This document shows positions 55,359 through 64,000 of a stretch of 64,000 bases of DNA, piece after piece (within the stretch, counting starts at the first letter, position 1; every line of letters starts with the position of its first letter). The notes beneath the pieces were generated by a model. It saw nothing but the letters and a program-made list of their open reading frames with translations. It did not search any database and was not told where the DNA came from. Location: NCBI RefSeq assembly GCF_027595165.1, contig NZ_CP097291.1, positions 3,782,001 through 3,846,000 of the forward strand. Reading direction: 5' to 3'. A program made the position numbers and the translations under genes. The DNA comes from Providencia sp. PROV188 (GTDB lineage Bacteria > Pseudomonadota > Gammaproteobacteria > Enterobacterales > Enterobacteriaceae).

Positions 55359-56320
55359 TGAGAGTGTTATTAGTAAAAACATCATCTATGGGAGATGTTT
55401 TGCACTCTCTGCCTGCATTAACCGATGCGCAGGCAGCAATACCGAATATTCAATTTGATTGGGTCGTCGAAGAGGGGTTTGCTCAAATCCCTACATGGCA
55501 TAGTGCGGTGAATAAAGTCATCCCTGTGGCAATCCGTCGCTGGCGAAAAAATTGGTTTGCTGCGCCAATTCGTGCTGAACGTGCGGCATTTCGTCGCCAA
55601 CTACAGGAAATCCACTACGATGCAGTGATTGATGCGCAAGGGTTACTTAAGAGTGCGTTGCTAGTCACTCGCCTTGCTCTCGGTTCTAAACATGGTTATG
55701 ACCGCCATAGTATCCGCGAGCCGATTGCTAGCTTCTTCTACGACCATCGTTATTCCATTAGTAAACAGCAACATGCGGTAGAACGTATTCGCCAATTATT
55801 TGCTAAAAGCCTCGGGTACACTTGCCCTAGAACCCAAGGCGATTACGCGATTGCTCGCCATTTCTTGCAATCTGCCGACGAAACCGAAGCGCCCTATGTG
55901 CTGTTTTTGCACTCCACAACCCGCGACGATAAGCATTGGCCTGAGTCTCATTGGCGTGAACTGATTCAGTTAATGAAGGAAACTGGGCTGAGAGTGAAGC
56001 TCCCTTGGGGTGCAGAGCATGAGCATCAACGAGCGATGAGGCTAGCTGAGGGTTTTGATTTTGTTGAAGTTTTACCAAAATTAACGCTGGCACAAGTCGC
56101 GCAACAGATTGCGGATGCAAAAGCAGTGGTTTCTGTCGATACCGGCTTAAGCCATTTAACCGCTGCGTTGGATAAACCGAATTTTACGCTGTTTGGTCCA
56201 ACAAACCCCGGTTTAATTGGTGGTTATGGAAAAGACCAAAATGAGATAAAAAGCGTAGATAATAGAATGGATAGCATTAAAGCTGATGTGGTCTTCCAAC
56301 AACTGTGCACCGAGTTATAG
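55358..56320 (+). CDS. waaC: ADP-heptose:LPS heptosyltransferase I
   Basis: 320 residues, GT9 family. 'MRVLLVKTSSMGDVLHSLPA' at the N-terminus, 'DAQGLLKSALLVTRLA' and 'AVVSVDTGLSHLTAALDKPN' near the C-terminus are diagnostic. It adds the first heptose to Kdo2-lipid A. Its ATG shares one base with the waaF stop (TAATG). A strong terminator follows. Confidence 0.97.
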   Translation: MRVLLVKTSSMGDVLHSLPALTDAQAAIPNIQFDWVVEEGFAQIPTWHSAVNKVIPVAIRRWRKNWFAAPIRAERAAFRRQLQEIHYDAVIDAQGLLKSALLVTRLALGSKHGYDRHSIREPIASFFYDHRYSISKQQHAVERIRQLFAKSLGYTCPRTQGDYAIARHFLQSADETEAPYVLFLHSTTRDDKHWPESHWRELIQLMKETGLRVKLPWGAEHEHQRAMRLAEGFDFVEVLPKLTLAQVAQQIADAKAVVSVDTGLSHLTAALDKPNFTLFGPTNPGLIGGYGKDQNEIKSVDNRMDSIKADVVFQQLCTEL

Positions 56321-56355
56321 CCCACTCAGAGTATTATCTAAAGCCTATCTCCCAT

Positions 56356-56394
56356 AATAATTAAGCGGTCATTTGACCGCTTAATTATTTTTTT
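56356..56394. terminator. Strong terminator between waaC and the GT39 gene
   Basis: AATAATTAAGCGGTCA / TGACCGCTTAATTATT, a perfect 16-bp stem with a 2-nt loop, followed by TTTTTT. It lies between convergent genes and may work in both directions. Confidence 0.92.
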
Positions 56395-56409
56395 CACTGT
56401 ATAAAAGAT

Positions 56410-57873
56410 TTATTTTTTCTCTGGGGCAATAAACCCAAAACACATGGTTTTCGGCTCAGCATCCGGTTCAGAGCGATAAATTACATCTTCTTTTTCGATC
56501 GTAAATTGTGGCCAGAATTTACGCACTTTAGCGAAATCTTCGTGGGCACAATCGTCATATTTTCGCCCTAATAAAATAGCACCGTGCTCACGAATTTCTG
56601 CTTCGGTAATCTCACGGTTATACACATTCGGCGGCATATGATTTTCTAGCGTCCAAGGCTGGATAACATGCGGTCTATCTTGGGCATAGATAATAAACCA
56701 TTGATGTAGGTTATCCTCACCGCCAACATATTTGACTGGCGTTCCGTAACGTTGATACCAGCGCTGTTCACCTTCAGCAATTAAGGTTTTCACGCCAATA
56801 AACTTCTGACCTGCTCCTCGAATATTCCCAGCTTGAACAATGAGATAGCCCGATACCATTAAGACACCAACAACGGCTAAGCCAATTAATGGTTTTTTCA
56901 GTGACTTTTTCGGCATTACAGTGATTGAGCCGACAAATAAAGGCGCACAGGCCATCATAAATGGCTGTAACCACTCAGTAATTCGCCCACCATCATGGAA
57001 CGAGAACCAACCGTAAATCACGGCTAATGGAAATAAAATAATGAAGTTTGCCATGCGGTTCGATAAGGCTTTCGGCCAACCGATTTTTCCGCCACAGCAA
57101 TATAAGATAATTGCTGCGATAATCAGCGGGTAAAACACACTTAACGCAGCTTCCGTGGTATGTAAGTTAAAACCGGGGTCAATTTGCGAATCTACCCATT
57201 TAAAGGCTGAAAAATCACTCGCCATCAACCAGAAGAAGTTTGGCAAGATCATCGAAAACCACAGTGCTATCGCTAAATAAAACACCGGATGGCGATAGCT
57301 TTGGCGCGCTTGTTTCACAAAAAGGGTGAGTAAGAAAACGGAGCCGACTAAAGCAAGCGTGGAGTATTTCCCCATTGTTGCCAGACCGGTCACTAAAGCA
57401 AAAGGTAGCCACCACAGTGGGTTATCTTCGACGGCACGCAGAAATAAGTAAATCACCCAAGGCCAGAATGTCACTAAAATATAGTTATCATTATAAGGAA
57501 TAATATCGAAATTAATGACGCCTGATAAATTCATCATCAGCATCGCAAACCATGCAAGGTCACGGCGCCCTGTTAACCGATAGGCAAGTTTCCATACCCC
57601 AAGTAACCCAAATCCAATACCGATAAAATGGCTTAAATACCAATAGAAACTATAAGAAATTCCCAAATGGATGGCAGGCCACATCATCGTACCGACAAAC
57701 CACGGATTTTTTGGGGAGCCCCACTCACCATTCATTCCCCAGTTAACGGCTTCGACCGTATCGTAAGGAACGGTCGGGTCAAAAAAGAAACTCGCAAGGA
57801 TCCAGGCAATGGCATAGCCAATGATCCAAAGATACACATACTTATTTGAAGTTGGTTGATTGGTTGTCGGCAT
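56410..57873 (-). CDS. GT39/PMT-superfamily membrane glycosyltransferase
   Basis: About 487 residues with roughly ten hydrophobic helices and a soluble C-terminal periplasmic-type domain. The first loop has 'FFFDPTVPYDTVEAVNWGMN', where the Asp-containing loop of ArnT/PMT-type transferases sits. Such enzymes move a sugar from a polyprenyl-phosphate donor onto an acceptor at the periplasmic face. Embedded among waa genes, it may modify lipid A or core; the sugar is unknown. ATG 57873 was chosen over a TTG at 57897. A 'GGEDNLHQWFIIYAQDRP' stretch and 'ILLGRKYDDCAHEDF' mark the C-terminal domain. Confidence 0.75.
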   Translation of the reverse strand: MPTTNQPTSNKYVYLWIIGYAIAWILASFFFDPTVPYDTVEAVNWGMNGEWGSPKNPWFVGTMMWPAIHLGISYSFYWYLSHFIGIGFGLLGVWKLAYRLTGRRDLAWFAMLMMNLSGVINFDIIPYNDNYILVTFWPWVIYLFLRAVEDNPLWWLPFALVTGLATMGKYSTLALVGSVFLLTLFVKQARQSYRHPVFYLAIALWFSMILPNFFWLMASDFSAFKWVDSQIDPGFNLHTTEAALSVFYPLIIAAIILYCCGGKIGWPKALSNRMANFIILFPLAVIYGWFSFHDGGRITEWLQPFMMACAPLFVGSITVMPKKSLKKPLIGLAVVGVLMVSGYLIVQAGNIRGAGQKFIGVKTLIAEGEQRWYQRYGTPVKYVGGEDNLHQWFIIYAQDRPHVIQPWTLENHMPPNVYNREITEAEIREHGAILLGRKYDDCAHEDFAKVRKFWPQFTIEKEDVIYRSEPDAEPKTMCFGFIAPEKK

Positions 57874-58079
57874 TCTTTTTTCAGCGAAATTTATCAATAA
57901 AGTTAAAGGGAAATACGCATTATTTTACGTCAAGCTTGTAGAGTGCTACCTCTCGCTCGGCTGAGTATGCAAAAACGTGACTGGGTAGTTTACTATAGTT
58001 TAAACAAAATAATCAGAAATGAGAGAAATTGTTATTACTCATTATAGTAATATTCAAGTTATCAATATTTTGCTGAATA

Positions 58080-59357
58080 TTACTGTTCTCTAGGAGGTAA
58101 ATAAGGCTGCAACAATTTAAGTAAACGCTGCAATGCACCTTGGTTTTCATGTAATACTTCTGCGGCATGTCGACCATAATACAGTCGATAATCTTCATCG
58201 GATAGCAGGCTCGTGACGGCTTGAGCCAGTGATTCGCTGTCCGTCACAGTGATCAACCCATCTGCTTGGGTTAATTTCGCGCAAATATCTTTAAAATTAA
58301 AGGTATGTGGTCCCATCAAAACAGGTAACGCATGCGCAGCTGCTTCAAGTGGATTATGACCGCCCGTTTCAACTAAGCTCCCGCCAACGAAAGCAATATC
58401 TGCAATTCCGTACAGCAACATCAATTCCCCCATCGTATCGCCAATAACCACTTGGGTTTCTAGAGATGGGATAACGCCACTACTACGACGAATGAAGCTT
58501 AGCCCTGCTTTTTGCGTCAACTCTTCCGCTTTTACGAAACGTTCTGGATGCCTTGGAACTAAAATGAGTAATAAATTGGGAAATTTTTTCAACAACTGTT
58601 GGTGAGTTTGTAAAACAATGGCTTCTTCACCTTCATGGGTGCTTGTCGCAATCCATACAGGGCGATGTGCGGCCCACTGCCTGCGTAAGGTAATCGCTTT
58701 AACAGCCAATTCAGGGGTAACGGAAATATCAAATTTTAAGCTTCCCGTCACTTCTAACTGCTTACGTCTTAACCCTAATTGAATAAAACGTTCACCATCT
58801 TCTTGATGCTGAGCTGCCACCATCGTGACATTTTGCAGCATACGCTTCACAAAGCTACCAAGCTTTTGATAACCCGCAGCAGAGCGTTCAGATAACCGAG
58901 CATTCGCGATAACTAATGGAATATTACGCTTATGCAATTGGTTGATCATATTTGGCCAGAGTTCTGTTTCCATAATAATCACCAGTTTAGGATCAACTTG
59001 ATTAAGGAAACGGCTCATTGAGCCTGGTAAATCATAAGGGAGATAAACGTGACTAATATCGTCACCAAATGCCGACTGAACACGCTCTGACCCGGTTGGC
59101 GTCATTGTTGTCACAGTGATAGGGAGTGATGGATAGTGATGGCGAAGTGCACGCACTAACGGTACTGCCGCAAGGGTTTCCCCCACAGAAACTGAGTGTA
59201 ATAAAATACCTTTAGGAACAACTTTGCCACCACAAAAACCATAGCGTTCCCCCCAGCGTTTGCGATACGCAGGGGCTTTACGGCTACGCAATAATAAGCG
59301 TATCCAAATCAATGGCTGGATGAGATAAAGAAGTACCTGATATACACGCAATAACAT
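58080..59357 (-). CDS. waaA: Kdo transferase WaaA
   Basis: About 425 residues, as in E. coli. An N-terminal membrane anchor ('YLIQPLIWIRLLLRSRKAPA') precedes 'LLHSVSVGETLAAVPLVRAL' and 'MTPTGSERVQSAFG', and the GT30 C-terminal part has 'FVGGSLVETGGHNPLEAAAH'. It adds Kdo residues to lipid IVA, the start of LPS core assembly. ATG 59357 was chosen by similarity to the E. coli start; the frame extends to 59405 without a ribosome site. It is divergent from coaD. Confidence 0.96.
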   Translation of the reverse strand: MLLRVYQVLLYLIQPLIWIRLLLRSRKAPAYRKRWGERYGFCGGKVVPKGILLHSVSVGETLAAVPLVRALRHHYPSLPITVTTMTPTGSERVQSAFGDDISHVYLPYDLPGSMSRFLNQVDPKLVIIMETELWPNMINQLHKRNIPLVIANARLSERSAAGYQKLGSFVKRMLQNVTMVAAQHQEDGERFIQLGLRRKQLEVTGSLKFDISVTPELAVKAITLRRQWAAHRPVWIATSTHEGEEAIVLQTHQQLLKKFPNLLLILVPRHPERFVKAEELTQKAGLSFIRRSSGVIPSLETQVVIGDTMGELMLLYGIADIAFVGGSLVETGGHNPLEAAAHALPVLMGPHTFNFKDICAKLTQADGLITVTDSESLAQAVTSLLSDEDYRLYYGRHAAEVLHENQGALQRLLKLLQPYLPPREQ

Positions 59358-59469
59358 TCGATCTGATTCACTTACCAAAATTGGCGGTATCTTACCATAA
59401 ACCATTACTGAAAGTGTGTAGAATCTGTGCCTAAAATGAGACTTAAAATAAATGGATGCTTACCAGTGA

Positions 59470-60057
<588 letters not shown>

Positions 60058-60060
60058 CAA

Positions 60061-60870
60061 TTACTTCTGACATTGAGGGCAATAAAAGGTTGTCCTCTGT
60101 CCTTGTTTGATGCTCTCAATCTGGGTTCCGCATAAAGAGCAAGGCTCACCTTTTTTTCCATACACAAATAACTCTTGAGCAAAGTAACCCGGTTTTCCGT
60201 CTGACTGTAAAAAGTCTTTGAGAGTGGTTCCACCTTGCTCTATTGAACGTTGCAGCACTTTTTTAATCTGCGTAACCAGTTCGGTAATTTCATTGAGTGT
60301 CAGTGTGTTAGTCAGCTTTTCTGGGGAGATTCTTGATGCAAAAAGCGCTTCATTAGCGTAGATATTCCCTACCCCAACAACGATTTTGTTGTCCATCAAC
60401 CAAGGTTTGACCGCAACCTTACGTTTAGCTGCTAAATCAAAGAGATATTTAGGATTGAATTCATCGGAGAGAGGCTCAGGACCTAAATGGGCGAGAACGG
60501 AGCTAGACGCTAAATCATCGCACCAAAGCCATGCACCAAAGCGTCGAGGGTCAGTGTAGCGCAGTACTTTACCGTCACCCAAGATAAGGTCTACATGGTC
60601 ATGTTTCCCTTCGGTTATCTCTTCCGTTAGAATTCGCACACTGCCAGACATTCCTAAATGGACAATAATCCAACCTTTGCGCAGTTCAATCAGTAGGTAT
60701 TTTGCCCGTCGTTGAACACTAATCACGGTTTCATCAGATAAACGCATGATTTGTTCACTTACCGGCCAACGTAACCGTTCATTACGCACAACGGCATAAC
60801 TAATTGTATTGCCGACTAAATGTGGTTCAATACCTCGGCGGCTGGTTTCAACTTCGGGCAGTTCTGGCAT
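60061..60870 (-). CDS. mutM: Formamidopyrimidine-DNA glycosylase (Fpg)
   Basis: 269 residues. '[15 protein letters not shown]' gives the catalytic Pro2 and Glu3, followed by '[13 protein letters not shown]' (helix-two-turn-helix). The C-terminal zinc finger has four cysteines (CSLC and CPQC flanking '[13 protein letters not shown]'). It removes 8-oxoguanine and related lesions. It is convergent with coaD (3 bp between the stops) and divergent from the GT2 gene. Confidence 0.97.
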   Translation of the reverse strand: MPELPEVETSRRGIEPHLVGNTISYAVVRNERLRWPVSEQIMRLSDETVISVQRRAKYLLIELRKGWIIVHLGMSGSVRILTEEITEGKHDHVDLILGDGKVLRYTDPRRFGAWLWCDDLASSSVLAHLGPEPLSDEFNPKYLFDLAAKRKVAVKPWLMDNKIVVGVGNIYANEALFASRISPEKLTNTLTLNEITELVTQIKKVLQRSIEQGGTTLKDFLQSDGKPGYFAQELFVYGKKGEPCSLCGTQIESIKQGQRTTFYCPQCQK

Positions 60871-60995
60871 AATAAATTTACCACTTAATAAGGTACAGAG
60901 TATATGTATTAATGTATAATGATACCGAAAATCAACTGTTATCTGTATAGATATATTGTTACACTAATTTACCACAACCTAAAATAGGTAATTTT

Positions 60996-61772
60996 ATGAT
61001 TTTTGATGATAAAAGTGATATGACCCTTGTTATAACTAGCTGTGGGCGATTTGAATTACTGAAAGCAACATTATTATCATTTGATAAATATAATTCATAT
61101 CCGATCAAAAAAGTCATAATTACTGAAGATTCTGGAAATACTGATGTTCATAAAGTTATTCCTGAATCATGGAAACCATATACCGATGTCATTGTTAATA
61201 AGAAAAACTTAGGTCAAATAAAATCTATTGACCTTGCATACAGTAAAATTGACACCGACTATATTTTTCATTGTGAAGATGATTGGGAATTCTATCGAAG
61301 CAATTTTATTGAAGATTCAATAACTTTATTACTACACGACCCTAAACTTTTACAAGTTTGGCTACGTGATTATTATGATGATATCAAAAAACATTATTCT
61401 TTTATTGGCAAAGATGAGCAGAAAGAATTTGAAAATATATCTTATTCCGTAATAAATAGCTCTCATTCAATGATGAGAGGATTCAGCTTCAATCCTGGAG
61501 TGAAAAGATTGTCTGATTATAAATTAATCAAAAAGTACAATATTGGAAAGAGTGCTGATCTTACCGAAGGCGTTTTATCTATCGCATATAGCATGTATGG
61601 GATGTACGTCGTTATCTTAAATAAAAGTGCAGTAAAACACTTAGGGTGGGATAATCACATTCCAACTGATAGTGAGAAATTCAAAAAAAGTAAAAAAATA
61701 AAATATACAACACTAGGTTTTTTATTTGGATTTTTGGTTTCCATGATTTTAAGTTTTTTAATTTTCAAATAA
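60996..61772 (+). CDS. GT2-like glycosyltransferase with C-terminal membrane anchor
   Basis: 258 residues. A GT-A type start ('MTLVITSCGRFELLKATLLS'), then 'IITEDSG' and 'YIFHCEDDWEFYRSNFIED', where the EDD motif takes the metal-binding role. The C-terminus has a hydrophobic helix ('LGFLFGFLVSMILSFLIFK'). Located between mutM and a WaaL-like ligase, it is probably an LPS outer-core transferase. It is AT-rich compared with mutM and ends two bases before the ligase gene. The sugar is not identifiable. Confidence 0.72.
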   Translation: MIFDDKSDMTLVITSCGRFELLKATLLSFDKYNSYPIKKVIITEDSGNTDVHKVIPESWKPYTDVIVNKKNLGQIKSIDLAYSKIDTDYIFHCEDDWEFYRSNFIEDSITLLLHDPKLLQVWLRDYYDDIKKHYSFIGKDEQKEFENISYSVINSSHSMMRGFSFNPGVKRLSDYKLIKKYNIGKSADLTEGVLSIAYSMYGMYVVILNKSAVKHLGWDNHIPTDSEKFKKSKKIKYTTLGFLFGFLVSMILSFLIFK

Positions 61773-61773
61773 T

Positions 61774-63000
61774 ATGAGCAATAGTATGTTTAACTCTATA
61801 AAAAATGGTAAATATGATAGGCTTACACTAATTAATGTATTTTCTATTGTATTTATTATTTCTATCTTTTTTATCGATGGAATAACAAGATATAAAAAAG
61901 GAATTTCAATATTAATTGTAATACTGTCCTTGATAACTTTCTTTCAATCGAAAAAAGATGAAGCATTTGCCTTATATAAAAATAAACTTTTCTTTTTTTC
62001 CTTGCTTTTTTCCCTGTTTTTACTGCTATCAGCATTGTATTCTGAAGACCGAAAAGAAACTATTAAGTATGCATTTAACAGCACACTAAATTATGGTCTT
62101 CTTTTCTTCATACTTTTCATTCCAATTTTACTTCACAAGCTAGATAAAAAAGATATTTTTCAAACGCTTACCTTTTCTTTTATATTTGGACTAACACTAA
62201 ACTGTACTATTGAGTTAACAAGATATTGTTTAGAATATATAAACAATGGTACATTACCATTTACGACTTATTCCTTTAGGGAAATTTCAAACTCTTTAGT
62301 TTTTTACTTTCCAGTACTACTTATCTTACTTTTTTCAGAGAGAACAAAATATTCTTTTTATCTCACTTTATTGTTAATTTCATTTTCCTTCATACTTCTA
62401 GGTACCTTATCCCGAGGAGCTTGGCTAGCGATATTAGTGTCATGCATAACCTTTTTCCTATTAATAAAAAATTGGAAAGTACCACTAGCAGTGCTAATCC
62501 TTATTGGAATTACACTTATCACCTTGAAAGTAATTACCAATGAGAACAATATTTTATTATTTTCTAAATTAGAGCAAACCAGTAGTTCTAACCGTTATGC
62601 TAACGGAACTCAAGGTACAGCCTTGGAAATGATTAAAGAGAAGCCAATTCTTGGATATGGTTATGGCAACAATGTTTATGATTCTGTTTATAATGAGAAA
62701 GTAAACCAACATCCAGATTGGGTTTATAAAAAATCTATAGGCCCACATAATACATTTTTATTTATCTGGTTTGGCACTGGTTTATTAGGGTTAACTTTAT
62801 TTGTTTCAATGATAATAATAGCATTTATTTCACTCTTGAAAAACTTAAAATCTGACTGTATCTATACCAAAAAAATTAGCATTATTTTAATAACCATTCT
62901 TGTTGGTTATCTACTCACTCGAGGTATGTTTGAACAGATGGATATTAAGCCTCTCGGGATAGTTCTTGGCTTCTTACTCTTAGTACAAAAGAAAACCTAA
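61774..63000 (+). CDS. waaL: O-antigen ligase WaaL
   Basis: 408 residues with about 11-12 hydrophobic segments. A periplasmic-loop region contains 'LSRGAWLA' and 'TALEMIKEKPILGYGYGNNV', followed by 'IGPHNTFLFIWFGTGLLGLT', the conserved Wzy_C/WaaL loop with catalytic Arg and His candidates. Placed among LPS core genes, it should transfer O-antigen from undecaprenyl-PP to lipid A-core. The polymerase at 31.2 kb is the O-antigen block counterpart. Confidence 0.82.
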   Translation: MSNSMFNSIKNGKYDRLTLINVFSIVFIISIFFIDGITRYKKGISILIVILSLITFFQSKKDEAFALYKNKLFFFSLLFSLFLLLSALYSEDRKETIKYAFNSTLNYGLLFFILFIPILLHKLDKKDIFQTLTFSFIFGLTLNCTIELTRYCLEYINNGTLPFTTYSFREISNSLVFYFPVLLILLFSERTKYSFYLTLLLISFSFILLGTLSRGAWLAILVSCITFFLLIKNWKVPLAVLILIGITLITLKVITNENNILLFSKLEQTSSSNRYANGTQGTALEMIKEKPILGYGYGNNVYDSVYNEKVNQHPDWVYKKSIGPHNTFLFIWFGTGLLGLTLFVSMIIIAFISLLKNLKSDCIYTKKISIILITILVGYLLTRGMFEQMDIKPLGIVLGFLLLVQKKT

Positions 63001-63031
63001 TTATCACCTATTCAAAAAATCATATTCGAGC

Positions 63032-64000
63032 CTAAAATATTTTCTTAAATAAATATTTTAGGCTTAATAGAAGACTATAAATAAACTTTCCCTGTTTAAA
63101 AAAATGCTTTGCACTATATCTCAAATGGTTACTGCTATTAGCTTTCAATAAAGGAATATCTTTCCACGGAGAAGCATTTTTAGCGTCTAAAAATGGTTTT
63201 GCAGTTGGATAATTAGCCCACTCATGCCATGGCTTCGTTGGCCCTATATAGTGGATCAAAATTGTACTAGATGTTATTGGATTCTCTTTTCGACCATCTT
63301 GGAGTTCATAATTAATACTATATTGAGTGTTATATTTTTGGTCTAAGTAAACAATTTTACCAGTTAACAACATGTTCAATATATCTTGGTCAAGATAGGA
63401 AATCTTGGCTTTAACTTCATCTTGAGATAACAGATTCATTGCCTTTAGTGATATATCATTTTCCTTCCAACTCACTAAATTTAAAATTAAGAAGCCAGCA
63501 TTAAAATACCCATTTGCAATACTAGGGATCCCCAATGCATCCGCTCTTTTTTTCCACCAATCAGAATCTCTTTCAGGAACAGCAGCTACCACTTGATTCT
63601 CTTTAAATTCAATATGTAACAAATCACTTAATGAGCCTTGGCACATGATATCCGCATCCATATAAATGATGCGCTCTAGTTGCTCAGAAAAGTAGTCTGC
63701 AATGATAAATCTAAAATACGTTGCGTAAGACCAATTTTTGGTACTTGGTAACGACTTTAACTGTTCACAATCAACTAAATATATTTTTATGCTTGTTTTA
63801 TATTGCTCAGCTAACTCACGAAAAAGAGCCTCTTGTTCCGAATCAAAATAATCGGTAAAAACATGAAAACAGAATGATATGTCCTCGTTATTTTTTAAGA
63901 GAGAGGCAATAGAAATTCCACAACCATATAAAAAATTACGGTCAATACCGTAAGAAATATGTAAACAATCATCTCTAGCAACCACATTTTTGGCTGTAAG
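63032..64000 (-). CDS. WaaI/WaaO-family LPS core glycosyltransferase (GT8), 5' end outside window
   Basis: At least 322 codons; the frame is open to base 64000, so the start lies beyond the window. A GTG at 63985 could be mistaken for the start. 'LHISYGIDRNFLYGCGISI' resembles the WaaI/WaaO N-terminal region, 'IIYMDADIMCQG' holds the DxD motif, and 'LIHYIGPTKPWHEWANYP' is the conserved GT8 C-terminal segment. It adds glucose or galactose to the LPS outer core in E. coli homologues. It is convergent with the WaaL gene, 31 bp between stops. Confidence 0.85.
   Translation of the reverse strand, partial: LTAKNVVARDDCLHISYGIDRNFLYGCGISIASLLKNNEDISFCFHVFTDYFDSEQEALFRELAEQYKTSIKIYLVDCEQLKSLPSTKNWSYATYFRFIIADYFSEQLERIIYMDADIMCQGSLSDLLHIEFKENQVVAAVPERDSDWWKKRADALGIPSIANGYFNAGFLILNLVSWKENDISLKAMNLLSQDEVKAKISYLDQDILNMLLTGKIVYLDQKYNTQYSINYELQDGRKENPITSSTILIHYIGPTKPWHEWANYPTAKPFLDAKNASPWKDIPLLKANSSNHLRYSAKHFFKQGKFIYSLLLSLKYLFKKIF

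Overview
The window looks like a chromosome segment of a Providencia-type member of the Morganellaceae (Enterobacterales). The evidence is gene content and order: fpr-yiiR-yiiQ-tpiA, sbp-pfkA, cpxP/cpxRA, trmL(yibK)-cysE-gpsA-secB-yibN, envC-yibQ, tdh-kbl, hldD-waaF-waaC and waaA-coaD-mutM. A surface-polysaccharide locus lies exactly between cpxA and trmL/yibK, which is where Providencia O-antigen clusters are known to sit. The species call is inference; no rRNA or marker search was possible.

Layout. 1-3.8 kb: the 3' part of a very large M66/StcE-like metallopeptidase. 3.9-19.7 kb: housekeeping genes (EmrD efflux, Fpr, TpiA, an OmpG-type porin, Sbp, PfkA), a small acyltransferase/CDP-diglyceride synthase operon, the LoiP protease, a HutD/Ves protein, a toxin-antitoxin locus whose toxin is broken by two nonsense codons, and the Cpx envelope-stress system. 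19.7-43.8 kb: the O-antigen/export locus. 43.9-50.7 kb: trmL, a yefM-yoeB module, the yibN-secB-gpsA-cysE operon, envC-yibQ. 50.8-64 kb: threonine catabolism (kbl-tdh) followed by LPS inner-core genes (hldD, waaF, waaC, a GT39 membrane transferase, waaA, coaD, mutM), an outer-core GT2, a WaaL-like O-antigen ligase and a WaaI/WaaO-type GT8 that runs off the right edge.

The most unusual part is the O-antigen locus, which appears to be two clusters in tandem. A leader of about 750 bp, starting in the cpxA terminator and ending in a JUMPstart/ops element, occurs twice (19.70-20.45 kb and 29.84-30.58 kb) as an imperfect direct repeat. The first leader drives ddhD-ddhA-ddhB-ddhC plus an AscE-like epimerase and an AscF-like reductase (a CDP-3,6-dideoxyhexose pathway, most likely CDP-ascarylose), one glycosyltransferase and Wzx. 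This block ends in a decayed 5' fragment of ugd and a wrecked IS3-family element. The second leader drives an acetyltransferase, Wzy, two glycosyltransferases, a FemAB-like transferase, a YdjC/ChbG-like deacetylase, intact ugd, another GT2, gnu and galE, followed by wza-wzb-wzc. Block 1 has the only flippase and block 2 the only polymerase, so the two halves probably work as one composite locus. Wzx would flip units initiated as GlcNAc/GalNAc-PP-undecaprenol (Gnu), Wzy would polymerise them and the WaaL-like ligase at 61.8 kb would attach them to the core made by the waa genes.

Genes inside the O-antigen locus are visibly AT-richer than the housekeeping flanks, apart from ugd, galE and wza-wzb-wzc, which resemble the flanks. 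That fits repeated horizontal replacement of the central part of the locus.
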